DNA from: Nilaparvata lugens
Lineage: Eukaryota; Arthropoda; Insecta; Hemiptera; Delphacidae
Reading direction: 5' to 3'
NCBI RefSeq assembly: GCF_014356525.2
Contig: NC_052509.1
Location: 34,803,236-34,867,235 of the forward strand
Length of the DNA stretch: 64,000 nt
Each line of letters starts with the position of its first letter. Position 1 is the stretch's first letter. Shown here in pieces: positions 31,545-43,359 of this stretch. The notes under the pieces were generated by a model. That model saw only the letters and a program-made list of their open reading frames with translations, ran no database searches and had not been told where the DNA came from. Made by a program: the position numbers and the translations under genes.

Positions 31545-33926
31545 GTGTCATGTAATAGGGAAGGTAGACCTTTGCATGTGACAAGATCAGTTGAATCAAG
31601 ATTCCCTAGAAGTCAACATAGCATGGTGGTTTTAGAGATTGGAATGAGGTTGCCATGTGTTCAAAATCCTGAACTTCCAAGGTGGAATCTCCGTAAGGCA
31701 GTTTGGGCAAAGTTTACTGAAGAAGTGGAAAAAACAGTTTCCAGAATCCCTATCAACATACCAAACTATGGGAGGTTCAGCAGACTGCTTTTCATGGCTG
31801 CAAAGAGATCTATCCCAAGAGGCCATAGAAAGAATTATGTCCCATGTTGGAATGCAGAATGTGATGGTTTACTGGCTGAATATAAAGTTTCACCAACTGA
31901 TGAGCTTGCCAATAGCCTGATAAAAAATTTGGATGAAGGAAGACGCAATCGTTGGATGGAAGCCATGCAGAGTCTGGATTTCACTCACTCCAGCAGAAAA
32001 TCATGGAGTTTACTCCGAAAGCTGAGTGGGAACACAAGATCCATAAAAAGAGCGGATGTGACTCCTGATCAAATAGCTGACATCTTCCAGGAAAATGGTG
32101 ATATAGATGTGCCCCCAAAGCTGAAAGCTCAAATGAAGCGGAAACTACAGAAGGAGCTGAAAAACTGCATGCAACAATCCTTTTTGGCTGAGTTGGTAAG
32201 TTCTGAAGAGATTATGTCTGCCATTAAAAAGATGAAAGGCAATAGAGCACCAGGAGTTGATGGAGTTCTGCCTGAGTTTATCAAGAATTTGGGACCAAAA
32301 GCTATAATGTGGCTCTCAAAGTATTTTTCTGAAGTAATGGCTAGAGCTGAGCTCCCCAAATCCTGGAGACAAACAAAGGTCGTAGCAGTATTGAAGCCAG
32401 GAAAAGATCAAAGAGACCCAAAAAGCTATAGACCAATAGCCCTGTTGTCAGTTGTGTACAAACTTTTTGAACGAGTCCTGCTGACAAGAGTCGGGAGCAG
32501 AATGGATGAGTGTTTGCCAGAGGAACAGGCTGGTTTCAGGGAGGGTTGGAGTTGTGAGGAACAAGTATTGGGGCTCACAACTTACATTGTGCATGGGTTT
32601 GAGAGAAACCTCAAATCAGGAGCCGTATTTCTGGACCTTAGTGCAGCATATGACACAGTGTGGAGATCTGGTCTTCTTCTGAAGTTAGCAAGGATCCTGA
32701 AATGCAAGGCAACCGTCAATCTCTTTGGAGCTATTTTGAGAGACCGTACATGCAGAGTGTCTCTTTATGGTAAACTCAGCACTATAAGAAGATTACAAAA
32801 TGGTTTACCTCAAGGATCGGTTCTTTCACCAATTTTGTTCAATGTTTACACTGCAGACCTGCCTGTTACTCAATCACGCAAGTTTATTTATGCCGATGAC
32901 ATTGGGCTTGTTACTCAAGGTCGAAATTTTGATCAGCTCCAAATTGTGTTGAATGAGGACTTAGAGTTAATGGCAGAATACTTCCAGCAGTGGTTCTTGA
33001 AGCCAAACCCGTCCAAAACTGTCTCAACAATATTCCATCTCAGTAACCAGCATGCAAAAAAGACAATTGATCTCAGGTTATGTGGCAAAAGAATATCTCA
33101 TCAGGAAGCTCCCCGTTACCTAGGAGTCAGACTTGATAGATCCCTCACATATCGACAACATCTGCAGGGGTTGAGAGATAAACTGAAGACAAGGCTAAAT
33201 ATCATCAGCAAACTTGCGGGAACAACCTGGGGTTGTGACATGAATGCCCTTCGAACATCAAGTCTTGCACTTCTGTACAGTACAGGGGAGTACTGCTCTT
33301 CTGTCTGGGCTCGCAGCAGACATGTTGAGAAAATTGATACAGTTTTCAATGAAACTATGAGGAAGATTAGTGGGACATTGGGACCAACAGAGACTGAGTG
33401 GTTGCCTGTGCTTAGTAACATCATGCCTCCAGATCTCAGAAGGTTGGAGAAGAAGAACAAGTTCATTTCCCAGTTGCAACACATTCATGAGGATCTCCCA
33501 GTCTCTAGAGATTTGGCTAACCCTCCACCAAGGTGCCTCAAGTCAAGAAGATACTTGAGACTTGACGAGCAAGAGGAAATTAGAAGTGCAAGGGAGTTAT
33601 GGAGACTGAGATGGTTGCAGGGAGAGGTCAGGAACAAAGGCCTTGTGAATGACCCTAATAACATTGTTCCTGGCACCCAGCTGAGACGTAGAGAGTGGTG
33701 TGGCCTTAACCGGTTCAGGACGCAGGTGGGAAGGTGTGCTGAGCTGATGACAGCATGGGGATACACATCTGATCCTCTGTGCCAATGTGGACAAATCCAA
33801 TCAATGAACCACCTAATATCTGAGTGTCCACAACACTCCTATCATGGAGGGCTGTCGGCCCTCCATGATGCTGGAGAAGATGCGTGTCAGTGGCTCCAGA
33901 ACATTCTAAATTCTATTGGTATTTGA
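31545..33926 (+). CDS. LINE-H ORF2, reverse transcriptase (open frame, endonuclease truncated)
   Basis: There are 793 codons from the GTG at 31545; the frame is open a little further upstream (TTPDLCSVSC), which is the tail of an APE endonuclease. Residues 20-40 are its end (SQHSMVVLEIG). The RT contains APGVDGVLPEF (236-246), YRPIALLS (295-302), VFLDLSAAYD (361-370), GLPQGSVLSPI (420-430) and IYADDIGLV (448-456, catalytic YADD). The C-terminus has a CxC-x7-H-x4-C motif (Cys746, Cys748, His756, Cys761), a feature of some Jockey-related ORF2s. Without most of the endonuclease and without a proper start it is unlikely to be autonomous. Confidence 0.85.
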   Translation: MSCNREGRPLHVTRSVESRFPRSQHSMVVLEIGMRLPCVQNPELPRWNLRKAVWAKFTEEVEKTVSRIPINIPNYGRFSRLLFMAAKRSIPRGHRKNYVPCWNAECDGLLAEYKVSPTDELANSLIKNLDEGRRNRWMEAMQSLDFTHSSRKSWSLLRKLSGNTRSIKRADVTPDQIADIFQENGDIDVPPKLKAQMKRKLQKELKNCMQQSFLAELVSSEEIMSAIKKMKGNRAPGVDGVLPEFIKNLGPKAIMWLSKYFSEVMARAELPKSWRQTKVVAVLKPGKDQRDPKSYRPIALLSVVYKLFERVLLTRVGSRMDECLPEEQAGFREGWSCEEQVLGLTTYIVHGFERNLKSGAVFLDLSAAYDTVWRSGLLLKLARILKCKATVNLFGAILRDRTCRVSLYGKLSTIRRLQNGLPQGSVLSPILFNVYTADLPVTQSRKFIYADDIGLVTQGRNFDQLQIVLNEDLELMAEYFQQWFLKPNPSKTVSTIFHLSNQHAKKTIDLRLCGKRISHQEAPRYLGVRLDRSLTYRQHLQGLRDKLKTRLNIISKLAGTTWGCDMNALRTSSLALLYSTGEYCSSVWARSRHVEKIDTVFNETMRKISGTLGPTETEWLPVLSNIMPPDLRRLEKKNKFISQLQHIHEDLPVSRDLANPPPRCLKSRRYLRLDEQEEIRSARELWRLRWLQGEVRNKGLVNDPNNIVPGTQLRRREWCGLNRFRTQVGRCAELMTAWGYTSDPLCQCGQIQSMNHLISECPQHSYHGGLSALHDAGEDACQWLQNILNSIGI
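33841..33869. other. Perfect 12-bp hairpin near the end of the LINE-H ORF
   Basis: ATCATGGAGGGC, loop TGTCG, GCCCTCCATGAT. It lies inside the coding sequence, 57 bp before the stop codon. Confidence 0.8.
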
Positions 33927-33980
33927 AATATTAAGTGTAAAATTATGTTTTTTTTTCTAATTTTGGCCTATGTATGCATA

Positions 33981-33982
<2 letters not shown>

Positions 33983-34035
<53 letters not shown>
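33983..34035. repeat. (TA)n microsatellite, LINE-H tail
   Basis: An almost pure TA run ends directly at the right target-site repeat, so it is the 3' tail of LINE-H, perhaps expanded after insertion. Confidence 0.85.
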
Positions 34036-34040
<5 letters not shown>

Positions 34041-35265
34041 CCTTATACATACTTTTTACAAAATTAATCAGTTAACAAACCATAACATCATAAGGAATAT
34101 CTACTTAGCATATGCACATGTTCTATTCACATATTGTTTGGAGGTGTGGGGTGGCGCATATGATACTCATTTAAAGAAAGTTTTCATTTTGCAGAAATTT
34201 TTTGTCAAAGCAGCCTTGGGCAAATCAAGGATCTATCCTAGTAGGGACGTTTTCCAAGAAATGAATGTTCTCACCTTAAGACAGCAATATATAAAAAACT
34301 TAATCCTTTCTATTAATAAAATTAAACATTTACCAACAATCCGTGCTCTCAATTACAACACTCGTCCATCGATTACAATGAAATTCATGGTCAGATTCTC
34401 CAGACTTTCAGTAAGTAGAAGAAAGTATGAACACAACTGCAATATGCTGATTAATATTCCCTTAAACTTATTCACCCATAAAATAAACAAAAAACTTACA
34501 AAAGATATTGATGAATGGGTAAAAACTAGAATATTTTTCAAAATAGACTTTTAATCATAAAATTACACATAATAGATTGATTTGGTGAATACCTAAAATA
34601 AAATTGTGATTTTGTGAATTTCAACAAAGTTCTTTTTTTGTGTTTCAGTCAAAAAAAAATCTTTCAATGATTTGAACTGAACTCATTGCTAGCGATCAGA
34701 CACGTGTCTCTGCTTGCAATTATTGCCGGTAAAATGAGTACAACTGGGATTTCAGTTATGTTATATCTAATTCATTTTCATTATTTCTAGAATAGAGTAT
34801 ATTCTAAATTTCTGTATGGTGTACCCAATTATTATGTGAATTTGTAATTGTATAAATCTTGTATAGGCCTATATGGCAAATAAAAAAAAATTGAAAATTG
34901 AAATTGAAATATATCATGGTTGAATCTAAAAAGAGTTTTATAGCTCTCAACTATTGGTTGTGATCGTATCTGGTATAGTTTACTCTTTCTCATACGAATT
35001 AGTTGAGCCATTTTACTGCTCAGTTGATAAGCTGCTCTTGAGACTTGACTCACCTTTTTTGAAGCATTTGCTTCAAAAGTTGAGCAAGTGCTCTAGTTTA
35101 TTCAAACAATTTTGAGTATAAGCTTTTACTTTTGAGCAAATGCTCAAACTATTTTTTTGATGAGCATGAGCAAAAGGTTTTGCTCACGTTTATTCATAGA
35201 AAATGAAGCAAATGCTCCATATTTTAGAAGTATAAGCAAATGCTCAACTTTATTCATATGGCCCA

Positions 35266-35584
35266 ATATCGCGGCACCGAGCTATGCTCGTTATTTATTT
35301 ATTGACTATTGATAAACCAAACACAATTCTTTAAAATGATTGGGGAAGGACTAACAGGCACAGCCCATAACTGTTTCTTCCCCGAATTTTGATTTATACA
35401 ATATAAGAAGTCCAGAAAGTAGGTTATGTTCCATACACTTGAATTCAGGTCGAATTTTTAGTCCAAATATTTGAAAACAGAAATGTTCTAATTTAGATTT
35501 TTCAACCAAATTGAATAACAAAATAACACTCACTAATTACTTAAAATTGTCTTATAATGATAAACTTTGAAAATTATGATATTG
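35266..35584. other. Spacer with a short LINE 3'-end fragment
   Basis: Positions 35290-35410 have a TTATTTATTTATT tail followed by text like the LINE 3' ends at 38205-38320 and 47995-48110 (a hairpin-like motif around 'aaggactaacaggcacagcccataactgtttcttcc'). It is probably a very short, minus-oriented LINE insertion. No gene is seen. Confidence 0.45.
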
Positions 35585-36296
35585 GTCCAGGCGCTGGCTT
35601 ACATTGAGCATACATGAGAGAGGAAGAGAATTTGACTTCGGATTATTGTTTAGGTGTCTTTAGTGTATATGAAACTCGATGTCGTCACGTCCCAGGGTGG
35701 TCGACAGCTTGGGGGGGAGGGGGGTAAGTTGTAAAAAACGCGCGCTTATAAAATCGCCTGTCCTGCAGTTACTATTCATAGTACAGCTTTTAATTTTTTC
35801 TCAATATTATGTACACATAACTGGCTTTCAATGTGGTCCTCTACATTTTTGCGAAAAACCGCATAGTTTTTCCGTAAAAAAATAGAATATCTCGAAAAAT
35901 GTATTTTTTTATTATGGACTTTTTGTTATTTCTCGGATATTCAAGTCATTAGCCGACTTAGAGGAAAAAGCTCCCAATAAACGTTGTAGGCCGTCTCTTC
36001 CTGAATCCAATGATATATATAGTTTGGGAGTTTCGATCATAGATGCGGCAGTGGGAGGGGGATAAGTAGCACTGTTACGCTGCGGCGCGGTCCTCCCCCA
36101 TGATTAATGCGCGTTATGGCCTGTCTCTCGCATTGCTCCTACTAGTCTATGCATGCAAATTATGTATTTCAGGAACGCTATCTTATGTATTTTCGGTCGC
36201 TGAACACGATTTTTCAACTCTCAAGCCTTAATAATTGATAATTCTCATCATAATATACAAATTATAGTCAAAATCACAAACTTCATCTCATTATCA
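35585..36296 (+). repeat. Left arm of the large inverted repeat
   Basis: It includes a G-rich run (GCTTGGGGGGGAGGGGGG, about 35709-35726) and a GC-rich patch (CTGCGGCGCGGTCCTCCCCC) that stand out from the AT-rich intron. The inner boundary is set by loss of match after CTTCATCTCATT. Confidence 0.8.
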
Positions 36297-36606
36297 TTAT
36301 TTATGATTACATTGTAATGATAAACCATCTTGTTAGGAATCCTATATGTGTTTCTCAGTCGATAAAAAACTGATACTCCATTAAGAGATAATAATTATTC
36401 GATTTAGTTCAATGATCACTTTGGAATTGCGAAAGTCAAGTAATGGAGTAAGTTAAACAAATAATATAGGCTACCCCATATAGAGCACCGTGTAACAGGA
36501 GTAAAATATTTTCTTAATATTAATTTACAGTTGAAGCACAAATAATGCCAATTACCCACTGCTGTGATATGACTGGATATTTGATTACAAAGGAAATACA
36601 ACTCTA

Positions 36607-36805
36607 AAGCTGCGTTTACACCAAAGTTATTAACGAGATGTTAATAACTCAATCTTTATAGATTCTATAAGATTGAATATAACTTATCATATACATGATG
36701 GACATATGTGTTTGCCAAGTTCTAATAGAATCTATAAAAATTAAGACAAACATTTTTGTAATTAAGATAAACATTTTGTTAATAACTTTGGTGTAAACGC
36801 AGCTT
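36607..36805. mobile_element. MITE of 199 bp with TA target duplication
   Basis: 28-bp perfect terminal inverted repeats start AAGCTGCGTTTACACCAAAG and are flanked by TA on both sides (36605-36606 and 36806-36807). Length, TIR and TA target fit a Tc1/mariner-type MITE. It lies inside the spacer of the large inverted-repeat element. Confidence 0.85.
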
Positions 36806-38822
36806 TATCAACTGATTTCTGTAACTTATATCTACGCGAATAGATACTTTACATCTGGCTGAGTTTGACTGATTGTCTTGGGGTGGTACTTGAATGAAAG
36901 TGGAATGGGAGATATCTTTGTTGAATTTGAAATATTTGGAGAGAATACTGTTGGAAATCTATTGAGGGGAAATCAGTATAATTAAGGTGTGAGAGCAAGC
37001 AATCAATTCAATGAAACAACTACAAGGACTCATGAACGTTTCAAATATGAGAGATTGTCAAAGTATATTTGAAAGAAGTTAGGAGCTATTTGTGGAGTTT
37101 TTTTAAAATAACAATGTAGAATCAATGACTACTTGAAATTTATGACTGATTAATGTAACATAGTTTAAATGATCTTAAATTGTATTCATGCTCATGAGGA
37201 AGGACTCTGGTATTGCACATAGAAACTGTACGAGAAAAAATCCCATACTTTTTTCATTCAATCACACAAACTATGTTATGGAGTCTGTGTTGTATCTAGA
37301 AAATATGAAAAAAATAACCATAGAAGTAGAAAATAATTTCCAATAAGGAAACATTAACTCTATACAGTCAATACATTGACTCTCTGTCAAATGAAACCTT
37401 GAAAATTTTATAAATGTGACAACCGATCATGCTTTGGAGCAAACCCTCATTCGATCATCCAAAACTGAGTGATTGGAATAGCTAGTTCTTCAAAGGCTTT
37501 CCTAAAATGGCTGCTACTATATAAATAAATCTTCCATCAAAGATATTCTGTTCAAGTATGTTGACATCATTATGGATATCATTATGGAGATTGTGAAGAA
37601 AGTCATCGAATGAAGTAAAACAAGAATAATGAGAGATGATAATGATTTCAAGAAGCATAACCTTCTCAAGAGAACATTACATTTTTCTTCAAGGCTCTGA
37701 TGTGCATAATGTTATCAATGGTCTGGAAGCAAGTGAAGAAGTGTGTGATTCTCTTTTGAACGTATAGAAATAAATAGTTATTCGGTCTCCAACGATTTTT
37801 ATCTGAACATAGTTGTGGCAAATTGTAAAAGTGTATTCTCACCTATAAAAAGAAACAGTTCTTTCATTCTCCACGATGCAAACAGAAATCCTAGTCTTAT
37901 TCAATTCTAGAACAGAAAGATCATTCTGATCTCTGTATTTTTACTAGGTAGATGTTTAAAGATAATTCAGCATTGAAGTTTTAGTGCAGCATGCATTTCT
38001 ACAATAACCGCAATCTCTGTCAACATCTGATGGATATTTGAAAAAAAAAATTCTTAATCTCACTTGGCCCATGAAATTGTAAGTTAAACTAGATGTGGAT
38101 TTGACTAAATCCCTAAATATCGTTGACAAATTCGCATAATGATATCTATAAAGAATCTATAAAGGAATAATCCATACGTTAGCTACGTGCAGGAATACAT
38201 ACATACATTCATTCATTCATTTGTGGATAAAATTACAAGTCATATAAATATGTTTGGGAAAGAATAACGGGCTTGGCCCGAAACTATTCGAATCCCAAAT
38301 TTTGATACTGAATAACTTGTTACCATTTCAAAACAGTCTGAATGGGAATACCATGATGGATGAATCAATCAAAAGTTAGTGAAATATCATTATAATAATA
38401 CTGTTAGAAATAATATGAATGAATATTTAAATTTTCATTTAATTTTGATTTGACACATATCTATTATTATATTGGATATAATTTCTCAAAAGTTCACGAC
38501 AAACTGAAGATTCACGAAAGATTAACATTTTCATACTAAACATAATCATTATGATAATGAATGAATGATGAATTCCATTTCCACCATGAAGAACTAAGAA
38601 ATTCCACAAATATTAGGAAATTAACTGACCACTATATCAAGTAAGCGTGGCCAGTGTGCAATTAATAATATAATTTAGCCTGCAGCGCAACACAATAAAT
38701 TAATTTGAGATAAAAACAATAGAACATAAAAACATATAAATATTATCATTATTCTATCCTAATATATTTCTTGAAACCCAAGTTTCGTTTATTTCAAACA
38801 GTCATTTCTTAGTTTCCTTGCA
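36806..38822. other. Spacer of the large inverted-repeat element
   Basis: AT-rich with no supported gene. Positions 38205-38320 carry an ATTC-repeat tail followed by the GGGCTTGGCCCG hairpin text of a LINE 3' end, that is, a short minus-oriented LINE fragment. Confidence 0.45.
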
Positions 38823-39530
38823 GAATGAGATGAAGTTTGAAATTTTGACCATAATTAGTATATTATGATGAGAATTATCAATTATTGAGACTTGAGAGTT
38901 GAAAAATCGTGTTCAGCGACCGAAAATAGATAAGATAGCGTTCCTGAAATACATAATTTGCATGCATAGACTAGTAGGAGCGATGCGATAGACAGGCCAT
39001 TACGCGCATTAATCATGGGGGAGGACCGCGCCGCAGCGTAACAGTGCTACTTATCCCCCTCCCACTGCCGCATCTATGATCGAAACTCCCAAACTATATA
39101 TATCATTGGATTCAGGAAGAGACGGCCTACAACGTTTATTGGGAGCTTTTTCCTCTAAGTCGGCTAATGACTTGAATATTCGAGAAATAACAAAAAGTCC
39201 ATAATAAATAAATACATTTTTCGAGATATTTTATTTTTTTACGGAAAAACTATGCGGTTTTTCGCAAAAATGTAGAGGACCACATTGAAAGCCAGTTATG
39301 TGTACATAATATTGAAAAAAAATTAAAAGCTGTACTATGAATAGTAACTGCAGGACAGGCGATTTTATAAGCGCGCGTTTTTACAACTTACCCCCCTCCC
39401 CCCCAAGCTGTCGACCACCCTGGGACGTGACGACATCGAGTTTCATACACACTAAAGACCCCCTAACAATAATCCGAAGTCAAATTCTCTGCCTCTTTCA
39501 TGTATGCTCAATGTAAGCCAGCGCCTGGAC
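38823..39530 (-). repeat. Right arm of the large inverted repeat
   Basis: Reverse complement of 35585-36296; it ends GTAAGCCAGCGCCTGGAC. Confidence 0.8.
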
Positions 39531-39784
39531 TATATAGCTAGTTTAGAAGGATTATCATGTCATGTCAACAAATCAGATTATTTTGATCGAGTCGTTTAAA
39601 TTATCTAGCTAGATTGAATTGTCTCGCTGATTGATTACACAGCTGGAAATAAATCTGTTTCTCTTCCACACACGCATCTTCTGTTTCGACAGACGACGAA
39701 ATTATCATCTTTTTTCCAAGGATGAATAATTTTTATCCTTTCCATGTCCTTCAGCGAGTTTTCCCAGGGATGAGACCTAGTGCA

Positions 39785-41440
<1,656 letters not shown>

Positions 41441-42600
41441 ACTCACACTAGCGTAACTCAAATCGTAAGACTACAATCGCGGATACCAGTCTTTCGGACC
41501 TTTTAACTTGAATTATTTAATCAATAGCTTATTTCAAACTTTTTTCAATGATATAAAATGGGAAATTTTACTACTTTTTCAACATATTTGACTTGTTCTC
41601 GTTTAAATTCAAGCTATTTCATTTCAAATCCTAACCTCAATTTATTTAAAATATAGGATACTCAAGTCTCACGTCTCTATGTAACTAGCATGTCGAGTCG
41701 CCTTGAAACTAAGTCTCCAGTATCACTGAATAGATCTGGAGTGCACGAACGGCTAAAAATAAAACAGGGGTCGTCTTATCATTTGAGGTTAGGATTATGA
41801 TTGGTGTTGAGGGAAAATTAGTTCAAAGTTAGCGATAAGGAAGGTTTGGGGTTGGGTTCTAGTTTTAAAATGGCAATATGCTACTATTATTCAGAATTTT
41901 TCAATCATTTTTGAATTTTTAGCTCGAAATTTTGTCATCGTAGTTGAGAAAACTCTCACTTGGAGCGCTGATGTATGGAGTCGCTTCCAAGGTCTATAAA
42001 TACAGATCATGACACAATCCCGTGATGCATTGCAAAATCGCCATTTTATGGGGTTCTAGTTCACCAATTTTCAAATTTATCAGCTGTTATGATTATAGAT
42101 TGAGCAACATGATGTGTTATTTTGTTATATTATTCAAGGAATATTGCTTGGCTTTGAATTGTAAACTAAATTCTTCCGACAGAATAATAATAATAATTTA
42201 TTGTTTAAAATCCAACTAGGGACTGAATTGTTGATTTTTAGATTTTAATTGATTGGGAGATTCAAACTTTTTTTGAGGTTAGCCTTTTGTCCCAATGCCT
42301 TATGAATCATAACAAGTTACAAGAATAAGAACAATTTTTAATAATAAAAAATGAATTATTGAACCATTTATTATTAAAATTTCATTATTAGAAAATCGAA
42401 AATTTAAATTTACATATTATCTGAACCAGAATATTGTTTTTAAAAAGCATAATGCATGATTTTGTTACTGAGCAGATTGGAATTTCAAATGTACCGCCAT
42501 AAATACCCCACATAATGGCCGCTCCATAAAGAACACGAGTGTCATGACCTGTATTTATAGACCTTGGTCGCTTCACGATTTGAGTCGCGCTAGTGTGAGT
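41441..42600. mobile_element. TIR element (outer) interrupted by a second TIR element
   Basis: Outer termini ACTCACACTAGCG and CGCTAGTGTGAGT, with about 28 bp of imperfect inverted match ('aactcaaatcgtaag' against 'cacgatttgagt'). The outer element without the inner one is about 570 bp and non-coding. Confidence 0.6.
41987..42567. mobile_element. Inner MITE-like element with 6-bp target duplication TCGCTT
   Basis: The termini CCAAGGTCTATAAATACAG and their reverse complement continue to TCATGACAC with one mismatch. Identical TCGCTT hexamers abut both ends (41981-41986 and 42568-42573). It is 581 bp with no coding capacity. Superfamily undetermined. Confidence 0.75.
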
Positions 42601-43139
42601 ATTGCCTTAACCATAATATAAAAACATCAAATACCGTTGTTCTACTAATTTAGGTGTTGAAAACTAGCTCTCTATTTTCTTTGTTTAAAATGATATCATA
42701 GTTTTTTCTAACTCACTGCCGGAGCTCAAGTTGTTTTCTGCCGCTAGTGCCATATTGTTAATGGTAATACTGATTTAATCATTGGTAATTTTGTTTTATG
42801 ACGGATGAATGAGGCCCATTGATGGCTTAGATTATATAATCAGGTTAAGTGGACCTTTCCATATGGCTGGCCACTAACGGTAGAACATGCATGTTCATCA
42901 TGCACATACACATGTTCATAATCAGCAAGAGGCTTCTAACATAAAATAAACAATTGATAGCAATAGATAAACCACTGAAAAATTACAAATTATAATGATA
43001 GAAAATAATTCGACCTCAAATAGAGCAGCGAAGAAAATAAACAACAAAAATCTGATGTGGTACACTCACACAACTTTCCTTGCTCATATTTGAAACTACG
43101 ATCATACTTCTGTATATGTGTATATATAATAATTATTAA
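42601..43139. other. Intronic AT-rich sequence
   Basis: I see no gene or clear repeat. Confidence 0.4.
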
Positions 43140-43359
43140 TAAAACAAAATAAAACTTGTAGCACCCTTTATTTATTAAAAAACTTAAAATAGTTGAACAA
43201 CTAGTTTCGGTTCTAAAACCATCTTCAGGTTCTAAAATAAATAAATAAAATTCAATAACTGTTTACTAATTGATATAAAACTGACATATGTTTAAATTCA
43301 TATGACTAATTATTTATGGTAGAAGTTATTAAATTTAAATTTTAAAATTTTAATTTTAT

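Larger units (their letters stand above)
31351..34035 (+). mobile_element. LINE-H, 5'-truncated retrotransposon with exact 12-bp target duplication
   Basis: It is flanked by AAATACCTTATA at 31339-31350 and 34036-34047. It starts within the end of an endonuclease domain and ends in a TA microsatellite tail. The single long open frame with no stops marks it as a young insertion, later than LINE-G. Confidence 0.85.
31020..34554 (+). pseudogene. LINE-G ORF2 C-terminal part, interrupted
   Basis: Left piece (31020-31350): the post-YADD part of an RT ('KKIYTWLKSHILTLNYKKTK', 'IKYLGVMLDNHLKWTAH'). Right piece (34036-34554): the C-terminal region ('HNIIRNIYLAYAHVLFTYC', then 'YNTRPSITMKFM'), ending in TAA. 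When LINE-H and one copy of its 12-bp target repeat are discounted, the two pieces are in the same frame, so the interruption is secondary. The YADD box itself is missing through 5' truncation. Confidence 0.8.
31010..34910 (+). mobile_element. LINE-G, 5'-truncated retrotransposon split by LINE-H
   Basis: LINE-G begins inside the RT domain and ends with an A-rich TTGAAA-type tail (34888-34910) after a 330-bp 3' UTR containing AATAAA-like sequence. LINE-H (31351-34035) sits between its two coding pieces. Confidence 0.75.
30490..35265. mobile_element. TIR/foldback-like element with GAGCAAATGCTC motifs, carrying nested LINEs
   Basis: The ends are inverted repeats TGGCCCATATGAATAAA (30490) and TTTATTCATATGGCCCA (to 35265; one mismatch when compared). 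Each end also has several copies of an ATGAATAA word and of the palindrome GAGCAAATGCTC or variants (30521, 30642, 35132, 35208, 35232 and others) over about 200 bp. The interior holds LINE-G and LINE-H and no recognisable transposase. The superfamily is unknown; target duplication is not clear. Confidence 0.6.
35585..39530. mobile_element. Large inverted-repeat element with arms of about 710 bp
   Basis: The two arms, 35585-36296 and 38823-39530, are inverted copies of very high identity (a few differences per 200 bp by eye), starting GTCCAGGCGCTGGCTTAC. The 2.5-kb middle shows no long reading frame. It lies in the intron just downstream of exon B. Long TIRs occur in Polintons, some foldback elements and non-autonomous derivatives; none of their genes is seen, so I leave the class open. 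Confidence 0.75.

Noticed and set aside
37441..37800. Possible lost BTBD10 middle exon or other coding remnant in the inverted-repeat spacer
   Set aside because: Frames are broken by many stops and no residue pattern of the expected exon could be found.
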